From NCBI GenBank assembly GCA_026415675.1, contig JAOAGQ010000025.1:1-55454 (forward strand): a DNA stretch of 55,454 nt, given 5' to 3'. Made by a program: the position numbers and the translations under genes. The DNA is from Syntrophorhabdaceae bacterium. Its GTDB lineage: Bacteria; Desulfobacterota; Syntrophorhabdia; Syntrophorhabdales; Syntrophorhabdaceae. Below the pieces are notes generated by a model, which was not told the origin of the DNA, searched no databases, and saw nothing but the letters and a program-made list of their open reading frames with translations. Each line of letters begins with the position of its first letter. Within the stretch, counting starts at the first letter, position 1. Positions 42,232-51,541 of the stretch are shown here, in pieces.

Positions 42232-44265
42232 ATGTTTAAGAACAGCGAAATAGCTTCTGCCATGCATATAAGGCTTGAGGACGAGGTCGGGGGACTACCT
42301 CCCATGCCGGGTTTTGTCGATGGTATAAGGAGGGCCCCAAAGAGGAGTTTTAACCTTACAAAAGAGGAGACGGTCCTTGCCCTTAAAAACGCCTTGAGGT
42401 ATGTCCCCGAAGAATGGCATGGGATACTGGCGAGAGAGTTTCTAACGGAGCTTGTCACGACAGGTCGTATCTATGGATACCGTTTTAGACCCGAAGGCCC
42501 GATAAAGGGGAAACCTATTGACGCCTATCCAGGTAAGTGTATAGAGGGAAGGGCATTACAGGTGATGATCGACAATAACCTCGATTTTGACGTTGCCCTC
42601 TATCCTTATGAACTCGTCACATACGGGGAGACAGGGCAGGTGTGCCAGAACTGGATGCAGTATAGGCTTATAAAGGCCTATCTAAGAGAATTGACAAGGG
42701 AGCAGACCCTTGTGATCGAGTCGGGACACCCCCTGGGTTTATTTCGGTCCCACAGGATGGCCCCCAGGGTTATCGTTACAAATGCCCTTATGGTTGGCTG
42801 TTTTGACAATCAGGAGCAGTGGCACAGGGCAGCAGCCCTTGGGGTAGCAAACTACGGGCAGATGACGGCAGGGGGCTTTATGTATATCGGCCCCCAGGGT
42901 ATCGTCCACGGTACCTATTCCACCATCTTAAATGCGGCGAGAATAAAACTGAACCTCCCCGATGATGCCGATATGTCGGGGAGGCTTTTCGTCTCCTCGG
43001 GCTTAGGGGGAATGAGCGGGGCCCAGGGAAAGGCCACTGAGATCGCAAAGGGCGTTGCCATCATAGCAGAGGTAGACCCATCGAGGATAAAGACCCGTAA
43101 AGCCCAGGGATGGATAGGGGAGGTTACAGATAACCCCGATGAGGCATTCCGTATGGCGGATAATGCAAGGAGAAAGAAGGAGAGCCTATCCATTGCCTTT
43201 TACGGGAATATAGTGGATCTCCTCGAATATGCGGTGGAGAAGAAGAAGGAGATAGACCTCCTATCGGATCAGACCTCATGCCATGTGGCATACGATGGAG
43301 GGTACTGTCCCCAGGGGCTCACATTCGAGGAGAGGACGGAACTATTGAAGACAGACCCGAATAAATTCAGAGAGTACGTGGACATCTCATTGAGGAAGCA
43401 TTTTTCCATTGTAAAGACCCTCGTGGAAAGGGGGGTATATTTCTTCGACTACGGGAACAGTTTCTTAAAGGCTGTATACGATGCAGGGGTAAAAGAGGTG
43501 TGTAAAAACGGGAAAGACCCGATGGACGGTTTTATATTCCCCTCCTATGTGGAAGACATCATGGGTCCCCTACTCTTTGACAGGGGCTACGGACCTTTCC
43601 GGTGGGTATGTTTGAGCGGAAAGGAGGAGGATCTCATAAAGACCGATATGGCCGCCATGTCTCTTATAGACCCAAAAAGGAACTTTCAGGACAGGGACAA
43701 TTACGCATGGATCAGGGATGCCCACAAAAATCGCCTCGTTGTCGGAACCCAGGCGAGGATACTATATCAGGATGCCTTAGGAAGGATGAGGATAGCCCTT
43801 AAGTTCAATGAGATGGTGAGAAACGGGGAGGTGGGTCCCATCATGCTCGGGCGGGACCACCACGATGCAGGGGGTACGGATTCACCGTTCCGGGAGACGG
43901 CGAACATAAAGGATGGGAGCAATATCATGGCAGAGATGGCCACCCAGTGTTTTGCAGGGAATGCAGCCCGGGGCATGAGCCTCGTTGCCCTCCATAACGG
44001 TGGTGGTGTAGGCATAGGAAAGGCGATAAACGGTGGTTTCGGCCTTGTTTTGGACGGAAGTGAAGAGGTGGATCATGTGATAAAGCAGGCGATACCCTGG
44101 GATGTGATGGGAGGGGTGGCCCGGAGGGCCTGGGCGAGGAATAAAAACGCTATAGAGACGGCGATAGAGTATAACAGGGAGAACAGAGATACAGACCATA
44201 TCACCCTCCCTTACCTTGTGGATGAGGATATGTTGAGGGATGTGGTGGAGAGGGGGTTACGATGA
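42232..44265 (+). CDS. hutU: Urocanate hydratase, long form
   Basis: This 677-residue protein belongs to the urocanase family, which adds water to urocanate to give 4-imidazolone-5-propanoate using tightly bound NAD+. The NAD-binding GLGGMSGAQG segment, a DYGN motif, GPFRWVCLSG and the late HNGGGVGIG are visible. It is of the long type (about 670 residues rather than the Pseudomonas length of about 555). Compared with the classical protein, the cysteines of RPLFCRG and ARICW read LLFDRG and ARILY here. A strong AAGGAGG site precedes the ATG. It starts the hutU-ftcD-hutI-fchA-liv cluster, overlapping ftcD by 4 nt. Confidence 0.92.
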   Translation: MFKNSEIASAMHIRLEDEVGGLPPMPGFVDGIRRAPKRSFNLTKEETVLALKNALRYVPEEWHGILAREFLTELVTTGRIYGYRFRPEGPIKGKPIDAYPGKCIEGRALQVMIDNNLDFDVALYPYELVTYGETGQVCQNWMQYRLIKAYLRELTREQTLVIESGHPLGLFRSHRMAPRVIVTNALMVGCFDNQEQWHRAAALGVANYGQMTAGGFMYIGPQGIVHGTYSTILNAARIKLNLPDDADMSGRLFVSSGLGGMSGAQGKATEIAKGVAIIAEVDPSRIKTRKAQGWIGEVTDNPDEAFRMADNARRKKESLSIAFYGNIVDLLEYAVEKKKEIDLLSDQTSCHVAYDGGYCPQGLTFEERTELLKTDPNKFREYVDISLRKHFSIVKTLVERGVYFFDYGNSFLKAVYDAGVKEVCKNGKDPMDGFIFPSYVEDIMGPLLFDRGYGPFRWVCLSGKEEDLIKTDMAAMSLIDPKRNFQDRDNYAWIRDAHKNRLVVGTQARILYQDALGRMRIALKFNEMVRNGEVGPIMLGRDHHDAGGTDSPFRETANIKDGSNIMAEMATQCFAGNAARGMSLVALHNGGGVGIGKAINGGFGLVLDGSEEVDHVIKQAIPWDVMGGVARRAWARNKNAIETAIEYNRENRDTDHITLPYLVDEDMLRDVVERGLR

Positions 44266-45158
44266 AAAAAATCATAGAATCTGTACCAAATTACAGTGAA
44301 GGCAGGGACAGGGAAAAGATAGAGAGGATAGTCGCCCCCTTTAGAGGGAAAGAACAGGTAAAACTTCTCGATTATTCCTCTGATACGGATCACAATAGGC
44401 TTGTAGTAACCGTTGTGGGGGAGCCTGAGCCCCTAAAAGAGGCGATTATTGAGTCTATCGGCATTGCCGTAGAACTGATAGATATGAGGGTCCATAAGGG
44501 GGAGCACCCCCGGATGGGGGCTGTCGATGTGGTCCCCTTTATCCCTGTGAAAGGGGTGACGATGGATGATGCGATCCTCCTCTCAAAAGAGACGGCCAAA
44601 GAGGTGTGGGAGAGGTATGGCCTACCTGTTTTCCTCTATGAGGCCTCAGCAAGCAAACCTGAAAGGTCTGATCTTTCTATCATAAGGAAGGGACAGTTTG
44701 AGGGCATGGGGGAAAAGCTGAAAAAGCCTGAGTGGATGCCCGATTTCGGGGAACCCCGCATTCATCCGACGGCAGGGGTTGTCGCCATCGGGGCAAGGAT
44801 GCCCCTCATCGCCTTCAACGTGAACCTAAATACGGACAGAATAGAGGTTGCAGATGCCATAGCCAGGGCCATACGCCATTCAAGCGGAGGGCTCAGGTAC
44901 TGTAAGGCGATGGGTGTTAACCTGAAAGAGAAGGGTATCGTCCAGGTGTCGATGAACATGACGGACTTCACGAAGACACCATTATACCGGGTATTTGAAT
45001 TGATAAGGGCCGAGGCGAGACGCTATGGTGTCTCAATTGTAGGGAGTGAGATCGTAGGACTCGTTCCTGCCCAGGCCGTTGTGGATGTGGCAGCATACTA
45101 TATGGGTCTTGAGGACTTCCATATGGAACAGGTACTTGAGATGAGGCTTATGGATTGA
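44262..45158 (+). CDS. ftcD: Glutamate formimidoyltransferase
   Basis: This 298-residue protein matches the N-terminal half of FTCD: IESVPNYSEGRDREKIERI, DHNRLVVTVVG, DMRVHKGEHPRMGAVDVVPF. It moves the formimidoyl group from N-formimidoyl-glutamate, made from imidazolonepropionate hydrolysis, to tetrahydrofolate, releasing glutamate. The deaminase half is a separate gene here (fchA, 46440-47069), unlike mammals. It is translationally coupled to hutU and followed after 1 nt by hutI. Confidence 0.95.
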   Translation: MKKIIESVPNYSEGRDREKIERIVAPFRGKEQVKLLDYSSDTDHNRLVVTVVGEPEPLKEAIIESIGIAVELIDMRVHKGEHPRMGAVDVVPFIPVKGVTMDDAILLSKETAKEVWERYGLPVFLYEASASKPERSDLSIIRKGQFEGMGEKLKKPEWMPDFGEPRIHPTAGVVAIGARMPLIAFNVNLNTDRIEVADAIARAIRHSSGGLRYCKAMGVNLKEKGIVQVSMNMTDFTKTPLYRVFELIRAEARRYGVSIVGSEIVGLVPAQAVVDVAAYYMGLEDFHMEQVLEMRLMD

Positions 45159-45159
45159 T

Positions 45160-46434
45160 ATGGCAGGAGATATCATTATAAAGAACGTATCACAACTCGT
45201 TACGGTGAGTGGTTTTGAGGGAAGAAGGGGCGGGGAGATGTCCTCTCTAAACATAGTAGAAGACGGTGCCGTGGTGATAGAAGGGGGGATCATCACGAGG
45301 GTTGGCAGGACAGAGGAGACGTTGAAAGGTATCGACCCTTCAGGGTTTACTGTTATCGATGGGAGGGGCAGGACGGTCCTTCCCGGTTTTGTAGATTCCC
45401 ATACCCATTTTGTCTTCGGAGGATACAGGGAAAAGGAGTTTGCCTTAAGGCTTCAGGGGGCAAGCTATATGGATATCCTTGCAAAGGGCGGAGGGATCAT
45501 TAGTACGGTTAAGGCCACAAGATCCGCAAGTAAAGAGGAACTTATCCGGTCGGGTCTTGAGAGGCTCGATACCATGCTCTCCCTCGGGGTGACGACCGTT
45601 GAGGGTAAAAGCGGTTATGGACTTGATTTAGATACAGAATTAAAACAACTCGAGGTGATGGCAGAGCTCGATTCTATCCATCCTGTAGATGTGGTGAGCA
45701 CGTTTCTCGGGGCCCATGCGGTACCGGAAGAGTTCAAGGGCCGGGCCGGGGGGTACATAGATTTCATCATAAAGAATGTGTTGCCCGTTGTCTCTGAAAG
45801 GGGTCTTGCGGAGTTCTGTGATGTCTTCTGTGAGAAGGGTGTATTTGGCATCGAAGAATCGAGGCGTTTACTTGAGGCCGCAAAGGCAAACGGTCTTGGG
45901 ATAAAGATACATGCCGATGAGATAACACATCTCGGAGGGGCTGAACTTGCCTCGGATCTAGGTGCCACCTCCGGGGATCATCTCCTTTACACATCGTATA
46001 AGGGTATAGAGGCAATGGCAAAGGCTCGTGTCGTGGCAACCCTTCTACCTTTAACCGCCTTTTCATTGAAGGAGCCCTATGCAAGGGCCCGATTTATGAT
46101 AGATAAGGGTTGTACTGTGGCGCTCGCCACAGATTTTAATCCTGGTAGTTCTTTTACGATGTCTATACCTCTTGTTTTTGCGCTGGCAACGTTGTATATG
46201 GGTATGACCCCGGAAGAGGTGATATGTGCCCTTACCATAAATGGTGCCGCAGCGATTAACAGGGCGGATAAGATAGGTAGTATTGATGTTGGTAAAAAAG
46301 GGGATATAGTGGTATTGAAATTCCCTTCGTACCTCTTTCTCCCCTATTATATTGCCATGAATCCTGTTGAGACGGTGGTAAAGGAAGGTGAAATTGTCGT
46401 AGAAAACGGGATCATAAAACACAGAAAAGGGTAG
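45160..46434 (+). CDS. hutI: Imidazolonepropionase
   Basis: This 424-residue amidohydrolase has the HutI set: LPGFVDSHTHFVFGGYRE (HxH metal site and substrate contact), IKIHADEITHLGG, TSGDHLL and ALATDFNPGSS aspartate. It opens the ring of imidazolonepropionate to N-formimidoyl-L-glutamate, the substrate of the upstream FtcD. It lies 1 nt after ftcD and 5 nt before fchA, so expression is coordinated. Confidence 0.95.
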   Translation: MAGDIIIKNVSQLVTVSGFEGRRGGEMSSLNIVEDGAVVIEGGIITRVGRTEETLKGIDPSGFTVIDGRGRTVLPGFVDSHTHFVFGGYREKEFALRLQGASYMDILAKGGGIISTVKATRSASKEELIRSGLERLDTMLSLGVTTVEGKSGYGLDLDTELKQLEVMAELDSIHPVDVVSTFLGAHAVPEEFKGRAGGYIDFIIKNVLPVVSERGLAEFCDVFCEKGVFGIEESRRLLEAAKANGLGIKIHADEITHLGGAELASDLGATSGDHLLYTSYKGIEAMAKARVVATLLPLTAFSLKEPYARARFMIDKGCTVALATDFNPGSSFTMSIPLVFALATLYMGMTPEEVICALTINGAAAINRADKIGSIDVGKKGDIVVLKFPSYLFLPYYIAMNPVETVVKEGEIVVENGIIKHRKG

Positions 46435-46439
46435 GAGAT

Positions 46440-47069
46440 ATGCTGATAGATTTGACAGTAAAGGATTTTCAGAGAACTGTTGCCTCGAAAAATGCAGTCC
46501 CCGGAGGGGGCAGTGTGGCGGCGTATGTGGCATCGTTATCCGCAGGGCTTTCGGAGATGGTAGGACTCTTAAGTGTGGGAAAAAAAGGAGACAAAACCTT
46601 GGATGATAGGATGGCCCGGGTGATAGAGTCGGCCCGGGGCTTAGGAGAGGAGATGTTAAGGGCTGTAGATAAAGATGCGGAGGCGTATAACAGGGTGATG
46701 GGGGCCTATAGACTCCCGAAGGGAACAGATGCGGAGAAGGAGATACGGATGAGAGAAATCCAGGATGCCTTAAAGGAGGCGGCAAGGGTGCCCTTATCCG
46801 TTGCAGAGGCAGGTGTTGCCATTCTTGGCCTTGCAAAGGAGGTGGTCGAGGCAGGGAATGAGAATGCGATAACAGACGGTCTTGTAGGGGCATTGATGGC
46901 AAGGTCTGCGGTATTGGGGGCCCTATGGAATGTGAGGATCAACCTCAAATCTATAAAGGACAACGACTTTTCAAAGGAGATGGAGGCAAGGGTAGTGGTG
47001 CTTGAGAGAGAGGCGATAGAGATCGAAAAGGATATAATATCCCTTGCATCATCTCGATTTTTTTTGTAG
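46440..47069 (+). CDS. fchA: Formimidoyltetrahydrofolate cyclodeaminase
   Basis: This 209-residue, mostly helical protein matches the cyclodeaminase family: LTVKDFQRTVASKNAVPGGGSVAA at the start and the DKDAEAYNRVMGAYRLPK segment. It turns 5-formimidoyl-THF into 5,10-methenyl-THF and ammonia, feeding one-carbon units into folate or formate metabolism. With FtcD it replaces the HutF/HutG branch. It sits 15 nt before livH, suggesting that import and degradation form a single unit. Confidence 0.93.
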   Translation: MLIDLTVKDFQRTVASKNAVPGGGSVAAYVASLSAGLSEMVGLLSVGKKGDKTLDDRMARVIESARGLGEEMLRAVDKDAEAYNRVMGAYRLPKGTDAEKEIRMREIQDALKEAARVPLSVAEAGVAILGLAKEVVEAGNENAITDGLVGALMARSAVLGALWNVRINLKSIKDNDFSKEMEARVVVLEREAIEIEKDIISLASSRFFL

Positions 47070-47084
47070 ATTGATGGCGAGTTT

Positions 47085-47951
47085 ATGAACACCTTTTTTG
47101 AACAACTATTAAACGGCATTGCCATGGGCTCCATATATGCCCTTGTGACCTTAGGGCTTACCCTTGTGTACGGTGTGATGAGGATTCTACATGTAGCCCA
47201 TGCAGCGGTCTATACGGTAGGGGCTTACATGGGCCTTTTCCTCTACAGTAGCACCGGAAGCCTTCTACTTGCCTTTTTCGGGGCTTCCATAGGGTGCGCG
47301 ATCCTCGGGGTGGGTATTGAGAGATTCGTCTATTTCCCCCTGATGAAATACCCGCCTTTCGTCCCTTTGATAGGGAGTATCGCTGTTATGCTCTCGATAG
47401 AAGAGATCATGAGGCTTATAGCCGGGCCGTATATCCTGACCTTTCCAGCGAAGCTGCCCTTTCCTGATCTCTCTTTTTCCGGAATATATGTTTCATCCAC
47501 CATCATAGCGGTATATTCGATAACGGCCTTGATCCTCCTTGTCCTCTGGTATATATCCTCCAGGACAGAACTGGGTCTTGCCATGAGGGCCGTATCCCAG
47601 GATATATCCATTTCAGGGGCCATGGGTATAAATAGCCACCTTATCGTCTCCATCACGTTTGTTATAGGTTCGGCGGTTGCAGCCATAGCAGGTATCCTTG
47701 TGGGCATCTACTATAATCAGGTATACCCAACGATGGGGGCGGTCCCTGCGTATAAGACCCTTGCCCTTATAGTGGTGGGGGGGTTGGGCTCTGTATCAGG
47801 GGGTGTCATCGCATCGATGATCCTGGGGGTTGCCGAGACCATGCTCATAGGTTATGCTAATATACCCTTCCCAAGGGATGCCCTTGCCTTTATCGCCATG
47901 ATAGGGGTTCTCATGTGGCGTTCCGAAGGTATCATGGGTTCGTCGAGGTAG
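47085..47951 (+). CDS. livH: Branched-chain amino-acid-type ABC transporter permease, LivH
   Basis: This 288-residue permease has LivH features: QLLNGIAMGSIYALVTLGLTLVYG at the start and the EAA-like GGLGSVSG loop near residue 230. It pairs with LivM, LivG, LivF and the binding protein LivK. Because the cluster lies directly after the hut genes, the substrate may be urocanate, histidine or a similar imidazole compound rather than a branched-chain amino acid; this is inference from neighbourhood. Confidence 0.92.
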   Translation: MNTFFEQLLNGIAMGSIYALVTLGLTLVYGVMRILHVAHAAVYTVGAYMGLFLYSSTGSLLLAFFGASIGCAILGVGIERFVYFPLMKYPPFVPLIGSIAVMLSIEEIMRLIAGPYILTFPAKLPFPDLSFSGIYVSSTIIAVYSITALILLVLWYISSRTELGLAMRAVSQDISISGAMGINSHLIVSITFVIGSAVAAIAGILVGIYYNQVYPTMGAVPAYKTLALIVVGGLGSVSGGVIASMILGVAETMLIGYANIPFPRDALAFIAMIGVLMWRSEGIMGSSR

Positions 47952-47959
47952 ATAGAGAG

Positions 47960-48841
47960 ATGCTCAGTTCATATGCGATAACGATAGGGACAATCATAGT
48001 GATCCAGGCCATAGCCGTATGCGGCCTAAACGTGATCGTGGGCTTTGCAGGTCAGATCTCTCTCGGTCATGCGGCATTCTTCGGTATAGGGGCCTATACT
48101 TCGGCGATACTTACCGTAAAGGCAGGCCTTTCTTTCTGGACGGCCCTGCCCATTGTAATTGCCATAGGAGGCCTGATCGGTCTTATGCTCGGCCTACCGA
48201 GTATCAGGGTGAGGGAGGATTTCCTCGCCATCACCACAATCGGTATAAACTTTATCGTGGAGGCCCTATTCCGCTATATCCCCTTTTTCGGAGGCGCCCT
48301 GGGCATAGGGGGTATACCCCGTATCATGCTTTTCGATATAAGGATGAAAGGTATCCCCTTCTTTTTCCTCTGCCTTTTCTTTCTGTGCATCGTAATCCTC
48401 ATATGCTGGTGGTTTACCCGCTCATGGGCAAGCCTTGCCTTCTATGCCATAAGGGAAGAGGAGACCGCCGCTTCCGCTATGGGCATATCCCCTGTGAGGT
48501 TTAAACTCCTCGCCTTTGTGATGGGGACATCTATGGCCGCCCTCTCCGGTTCTCTATATGCCCACTACATGCAGTTTATAAACGCAGGGGATTTTTCTTT
48601 CCCGGTCTCTGTGGGCTTTTTGAGTATGCTCGTCCTCGGAGGCATTGGCACCATCTGGGGTCCGGTAATAGGAACGGTGATCCTCGGGGTTCTTCCTGAA
48701 CTCTTCAGACCCCTTGTGGACTATAGAATTCTCTTCTATACCCTTTTGCTTCTCGTCATGATAAGGTTTCAGCCCGGGGGACTCTTGGGGGAGAAGAGCC
48801 TCGTAAAAAATATTCTATCCCGAACTTTTAAGAGGTGTTGA
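47960..48841 (+). CDS. livM: ABC transporter permease, LivM
   Basis: This roughly 293-residue second permease has the LivM pattern: NVIVGFAGQISLGHAAFFGIGAY, GLPSIRVREDFLAITT and MVLGGIGTIWGPVIG-type loops. The start is set at 47960 (MLSSYAIT), the first in-frame ATG after livH; an upstream extension inside livH is not needed. It is 8 nt after livH and overlaps livG. Confidence 0.92.
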   Translation: MLSSYAITIGTIIVIQAIAVCGLNVIVGFAGQISLGHAAFFGIGAYTSAILTVKAGLSFWTALPIVIAIGGLIGLMLGLPSIRVREDFLAITTIGINFIVEALFRYIPFFGGALGIGGIPRIMLFDIRMKGIPFFFLCLFFLCIVILICWWFTRSWASLAFYAIREEETAASAMGISPVRFKLLAFVMGTSMAALSGSLYAHYMQFINAGDFSFPVSVGFLSMLVLGGIGTIWGPVIGTVILGVLPELFRPLVDYRILFYTLLLLVMIRFQPGGLLGEKSLVKNILSRTFKRC

Positions 48842-48843
48842 AC

Positions 48844-49611
48844 GTGGTAGCCCCTATACTCACAGTGAATGGCATCTCAAAGCACTTTGGGGGTTTGAAG
48901 GCGGTAGAGAATGTAGATTTTCAGGTATTTCCCGGGGAGATCCTCGGGATTTTAGGGCCCAACGGTGCGGGGAAGACGGTACTCTTTAACATGATTTCCG
49001 GTGTATACAGGCCCACAGAAGGGACGATAGATTTCAGAGGTGAACGGATAGAAGGACTCCCATCCCACCTTGTGGCGAGAAAAGGCATAGGCAGGACTTT
49101 CCAGATCGTCAAACCCTTCACATCCCTTACCGTGCTTCAGAATGTCCTCGTGGCAAAGGGCATTATGAAGTACGGCCATCTCTCAAGGATATGGGGCCCC
49201 TGGGGGTCGAGAAAGGATATAAACGAGGCAAAAGAGATCCTCGAGAGGGTTGGTCTCATCGAGCTTGCAGATAGAAAGGCAGGTCTTTTGCCCCTTGGGA
49301 ACCTAAGGCGTCTCGAAATAGCGAGGGCCCTTGTGGTCGGCCATACAATGCTTCTTCTGGATGAATCCTTTTCTGGGCTCCGCCATGAAGAGATAGGGAG
49401 ACTCGAGGCATTGATAAGGGACATAAGGGATAGTGGAAGGACGATCATACTGATCGAGCACAATATGCGGGTCACCATGAGGCTGTGTAGTCGTATCATC
49501 GTCCTTGACCACGGAAGGAAGATAGCAGAGGGGGAACCAAAAGACATCCAGAAGAACGAACTCGTCATTGAGGCGTATCTGGGAAGAAAAGGGGTGCTCG
49601 ATGTTCCTTGA
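48844..49611 (+). CDS. livG: ABC transporter ATP-binding protein, LivG
   Basis: This ATPase has Walker A GPNGAGKT, the LivG-type GIGRTFQIVKPF Q-loop and Walker B LLLDESFSGL. The ABC signature reads LPLGNLRRLEIARAL, which differs from the usual GQ-containing consensus at the third to fifth positions, and the Walker B follow-up has DES rather than DEP. Ribosome-site spacing favours the GTG at 48844 (8 nt after AAGAGG) over the GTG at 48835, which overlaps the site. It overlaps livF by 11 nt. It provides energy for import with LivF. Confidence 0.9.
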   Translation: MVAPILTVNGISKHFGGLKAVENVDFQVFPGEILGILGPNGAGKTVLFNMISGVYRPTEGTIDFRGERIEGLPSHLVARKGIGRTFQIVKPFTSLTVLQNVLVAKGIMKYGHLSRIWGPWGSRKDINEAKEILERVGLIELADRKAGLLPLGNLRRLEIARALVVGHTMLLLDESFSGLRHEEIGRLEALIRDIRDSGRTIILIEHNMRVTMRLCSRIIVLDHGRKIAEGEPKDIQKNELVIEAYLGRKGVLDVP

Positions 49612-50311
49612 GGTGAAGGGTTTACACGTCTCATACGGCGACATAGAGGCCGTATCAGGGGTCGATTTCTATCTTGAGAAGGGTGAACTCGTCTCCATCA
49701 TAGGGGCAAACGGCGCGGGGAAGACGACGATATTGAACTGTGTGATGGGGATCATCCCCCCAAAAGAAGGGGCGATCATCTTTAAAGGGAAAGAGATCAC
49801 GGGGATTCCAGATTTTGAAAGGGCCCGCATGGGTATCAGGATTGTCCCTGAACGTTCCAGGGTATTTCCGAGACTCACCGTGTATGAGAATCTTTTAACA
49901 GGTTTTTACAGGATAAGGGATAGGGAGAAATTTTCCGAAAGGCTCTCATGGTTATACGAAGTCTTTCCCGTATTAAGAAATAGACAGGGTCAGCTTGCCA
50001 GTACCCTGTCCGGGGGTGAGCAGCAACAACTCTCCATAGCCAGGGCCCTGATATCGAATCCAGAACTTCTTCTCGTAGATGAGGTGTCCATGGGCCTTAT
50101 GCCAAAGCTCGTGGATCAGGTGTTCGAGATATTAAAGCGCCTAAACGAAGAACACGGTTTGACCATACTCCTTGTGGAACAGAACGCCTATGCCTCGTTG
50201 AACATATCGAAAAGGGCCTATGTTCTTGAGACAGGGACATGTGTGTTAGAGGGAGATGCCCATGAACTTATGTCGAACCCAGAGGTAAAAGAGGTCTATC
50301 TTGGAAATTGA
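49601..50311 (+). CDS. livF: ABC transporter ATP-binding protein, LivF
   Basis: This 236-residue ATPase shows Walker A GANGAGKTT, the LSGGEQQQLSIARAL signature and Walker B LLLVDEVSMGL. The start is the ATG at 49601 (MFLEVKGLHVSYG), 6 nt after AAAAGGGG; a longer in-frame extension lies inside livG. It is the partner of LivG and is followed by the binding-protein gene after 51 nt. Confidence 0.92.
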   Translation: MFLEVKGLHVSYGDIEAVSGVDFYLEKGELVSIIGANGAGKTTILNCVMGIIPPKEGAIIFKGKEITGIPDFERARMGIRIVPERSRVFPRLTVYENLLTGFYRIRDREKFSERLSWLYEVFPVLRNRQGQLASTLSGGEQQQLSIARALISNPELLLVDEVSMGLMPKLVDQVFEILKRLNEEHGLTILLVEQNAYASLNISKRAYVLETGTCVLEGDAHELMSNPEVKEVYLGN

Positions 50312-50362
50312 TCAAATATGTTTAGTTAGGAAGAAAATCATAAGAGTAAGGAGGTTTGTATC

Positions 50363-51517
50363 ATGAAACGGATGAAGGTGTTCTTATTCGTGCTTTTGTT
50401 TTCCGTCTTTTCTTTCACCTATGCTTATGGAGCGGATACGATAAAGATCGGGCTTCTCGCTCCCTTAACCGGCCCTGCCGCAGCCGATGGTTTGAGTGTC
50501 CAGAATTCGGTGAAGCTCGCGGTGGAAAAGGTGAATAGCGAAGGGGGGCTTCTCGGCAAAAAAGTCGATTTCGTCTCCTATGATGACAGGGCCGATCCAA
50601 AAGAGGCCGTTGCCCTGGCAAGAAAGCTCATAGAGCAGGACAAGATCGTCGCCTTTGTGGCAGGTTCTTACAGTGCCCCAACAAGGGCCGTTGCCCCCAT
50701 ATTCCAGGAGGAGAAGATACCCCTTGTTGCGGCATATGCGGTACATCCCGATGTGACAAAGGCAGGAAACTATAACTTCAGAAACGGTTTTCTCGGTATG
50801 GTCGAGGGAAAGGCTGCAGCCTATGTGGCGGTGAAACTCTTAAAGGCAAAGAGGATATCCCTCCTTGTAAGCGACAACGACTTTGGCCGTACCCTTTCGG
50901 AGGGGTTTAAATTCTATATGGATAAATATGCAAAGGGTGTGGCAACAATCGTCTCCCAACAGGCGTATCCTATGCAGGAGAAGGATTTCAGGGCTTATCT
51001 TTCGAAGATCAAACAGGATAACCCCGATGCGATCTTTGCGAGCGGGTATTACTTCCAGACAGGCCCTATCGTAAAGCAGGCGAGGGAGATGGGCATAAAG
51101 GCGTATATCATAGGAGAGGAAGGGGCGGACTCTCCGAAGTTCCTTGAGATTGCAGGGGCCTCCGCAGAGGGTTTTATCATCGTCACCAACCTGAACAGGG
51201 ACGATAAGAGACCTGAAGTCCAGAAATTCTTGACCACATACGAATCGAGATACGGTATCCAGCCCGATATGGTCGGTGCCTCTGCCTACGATGCCTTCAT
51301 GATCATCTGCGATGCGATAAAGAGATCCAAGAGTTTAAAGGGGCCTGATATAAGGGCTGCCATCGCAAGTATTAAGAATTACAACGGCCTCACAGGGGAG
51401 ATCAAGAGGTTTACCCCAGAAGGAGAGGTCGTAAAGGATGTCCAGGTGCAGATCGTGAAGAATGGTAGGTTCCGTAATTTTGGGGTGGTAAAGGATCCAG
51501 AACTTATCACACCGTAA
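50363..51517 (+). CDS. livK: Periplasmic amino-acid-type binding protein, LivK family
   Basis: This 384-residue exported protein has a signal peptide (about residues 5-23, ending AYG/A) and the type I periplasmic-binding fold: IKIGLLAPLTGPAAADG, VNSEGGLLGKKV, YDDRADPKEA, and VGASAYDAFMI. It delivers the substrate to LivHM. It is the last gene of the liv cluster, with a GTAAGGAGG ribosome site. The ligand is undetermined; see the hut neighbourhood. Confidence 0.93.
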   Translation: MKRMKVFLFVLLFSVFSFTYAYGADTIKIGLLAPLTGPAAADGLSVQNSVKLAVEKVNSEGGLLGKKVDFVSYDDRADPKEAVALARKLIEQDKIVAFVAGSYSAPTRAVAPIFQEEKIPLVAAYAVHPDVTKAGNYNFRNGFLGMVEGKAAAYVAVKLLKAKRISLLVSDNDFGRTLSEGFKFYMDKYAKGVATIVSQQAYPMQEKDFRAYLSKIKQDNPDAIFASGYYFQTGPIVKQAREMGIKAYIIGEEGADSPKFLEIAGASAEGFIIVTNLNRDDKRPEVQKFLTTYESRYGIQPDMVGASAYDAFMIICDAIKRSKSLKGPDIRAAIASIKNYNGLTGEIKRFTPEGEVVKDVQVQIVKNGRFRNFGVVKDPELITP

Positions 51518-51541
51518 GGTATTACTCGATAACATTCAACA

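Noticed and set aside
46063-46902. A 279-codon minus-strand frame opposite hutI and fchA
   Set aside because: Its product is rich in proline, serine, leucine and histidine with no family pattern, as expected from the antisense frame of GC-biased coding DNA. The plus-strand genes are clear.
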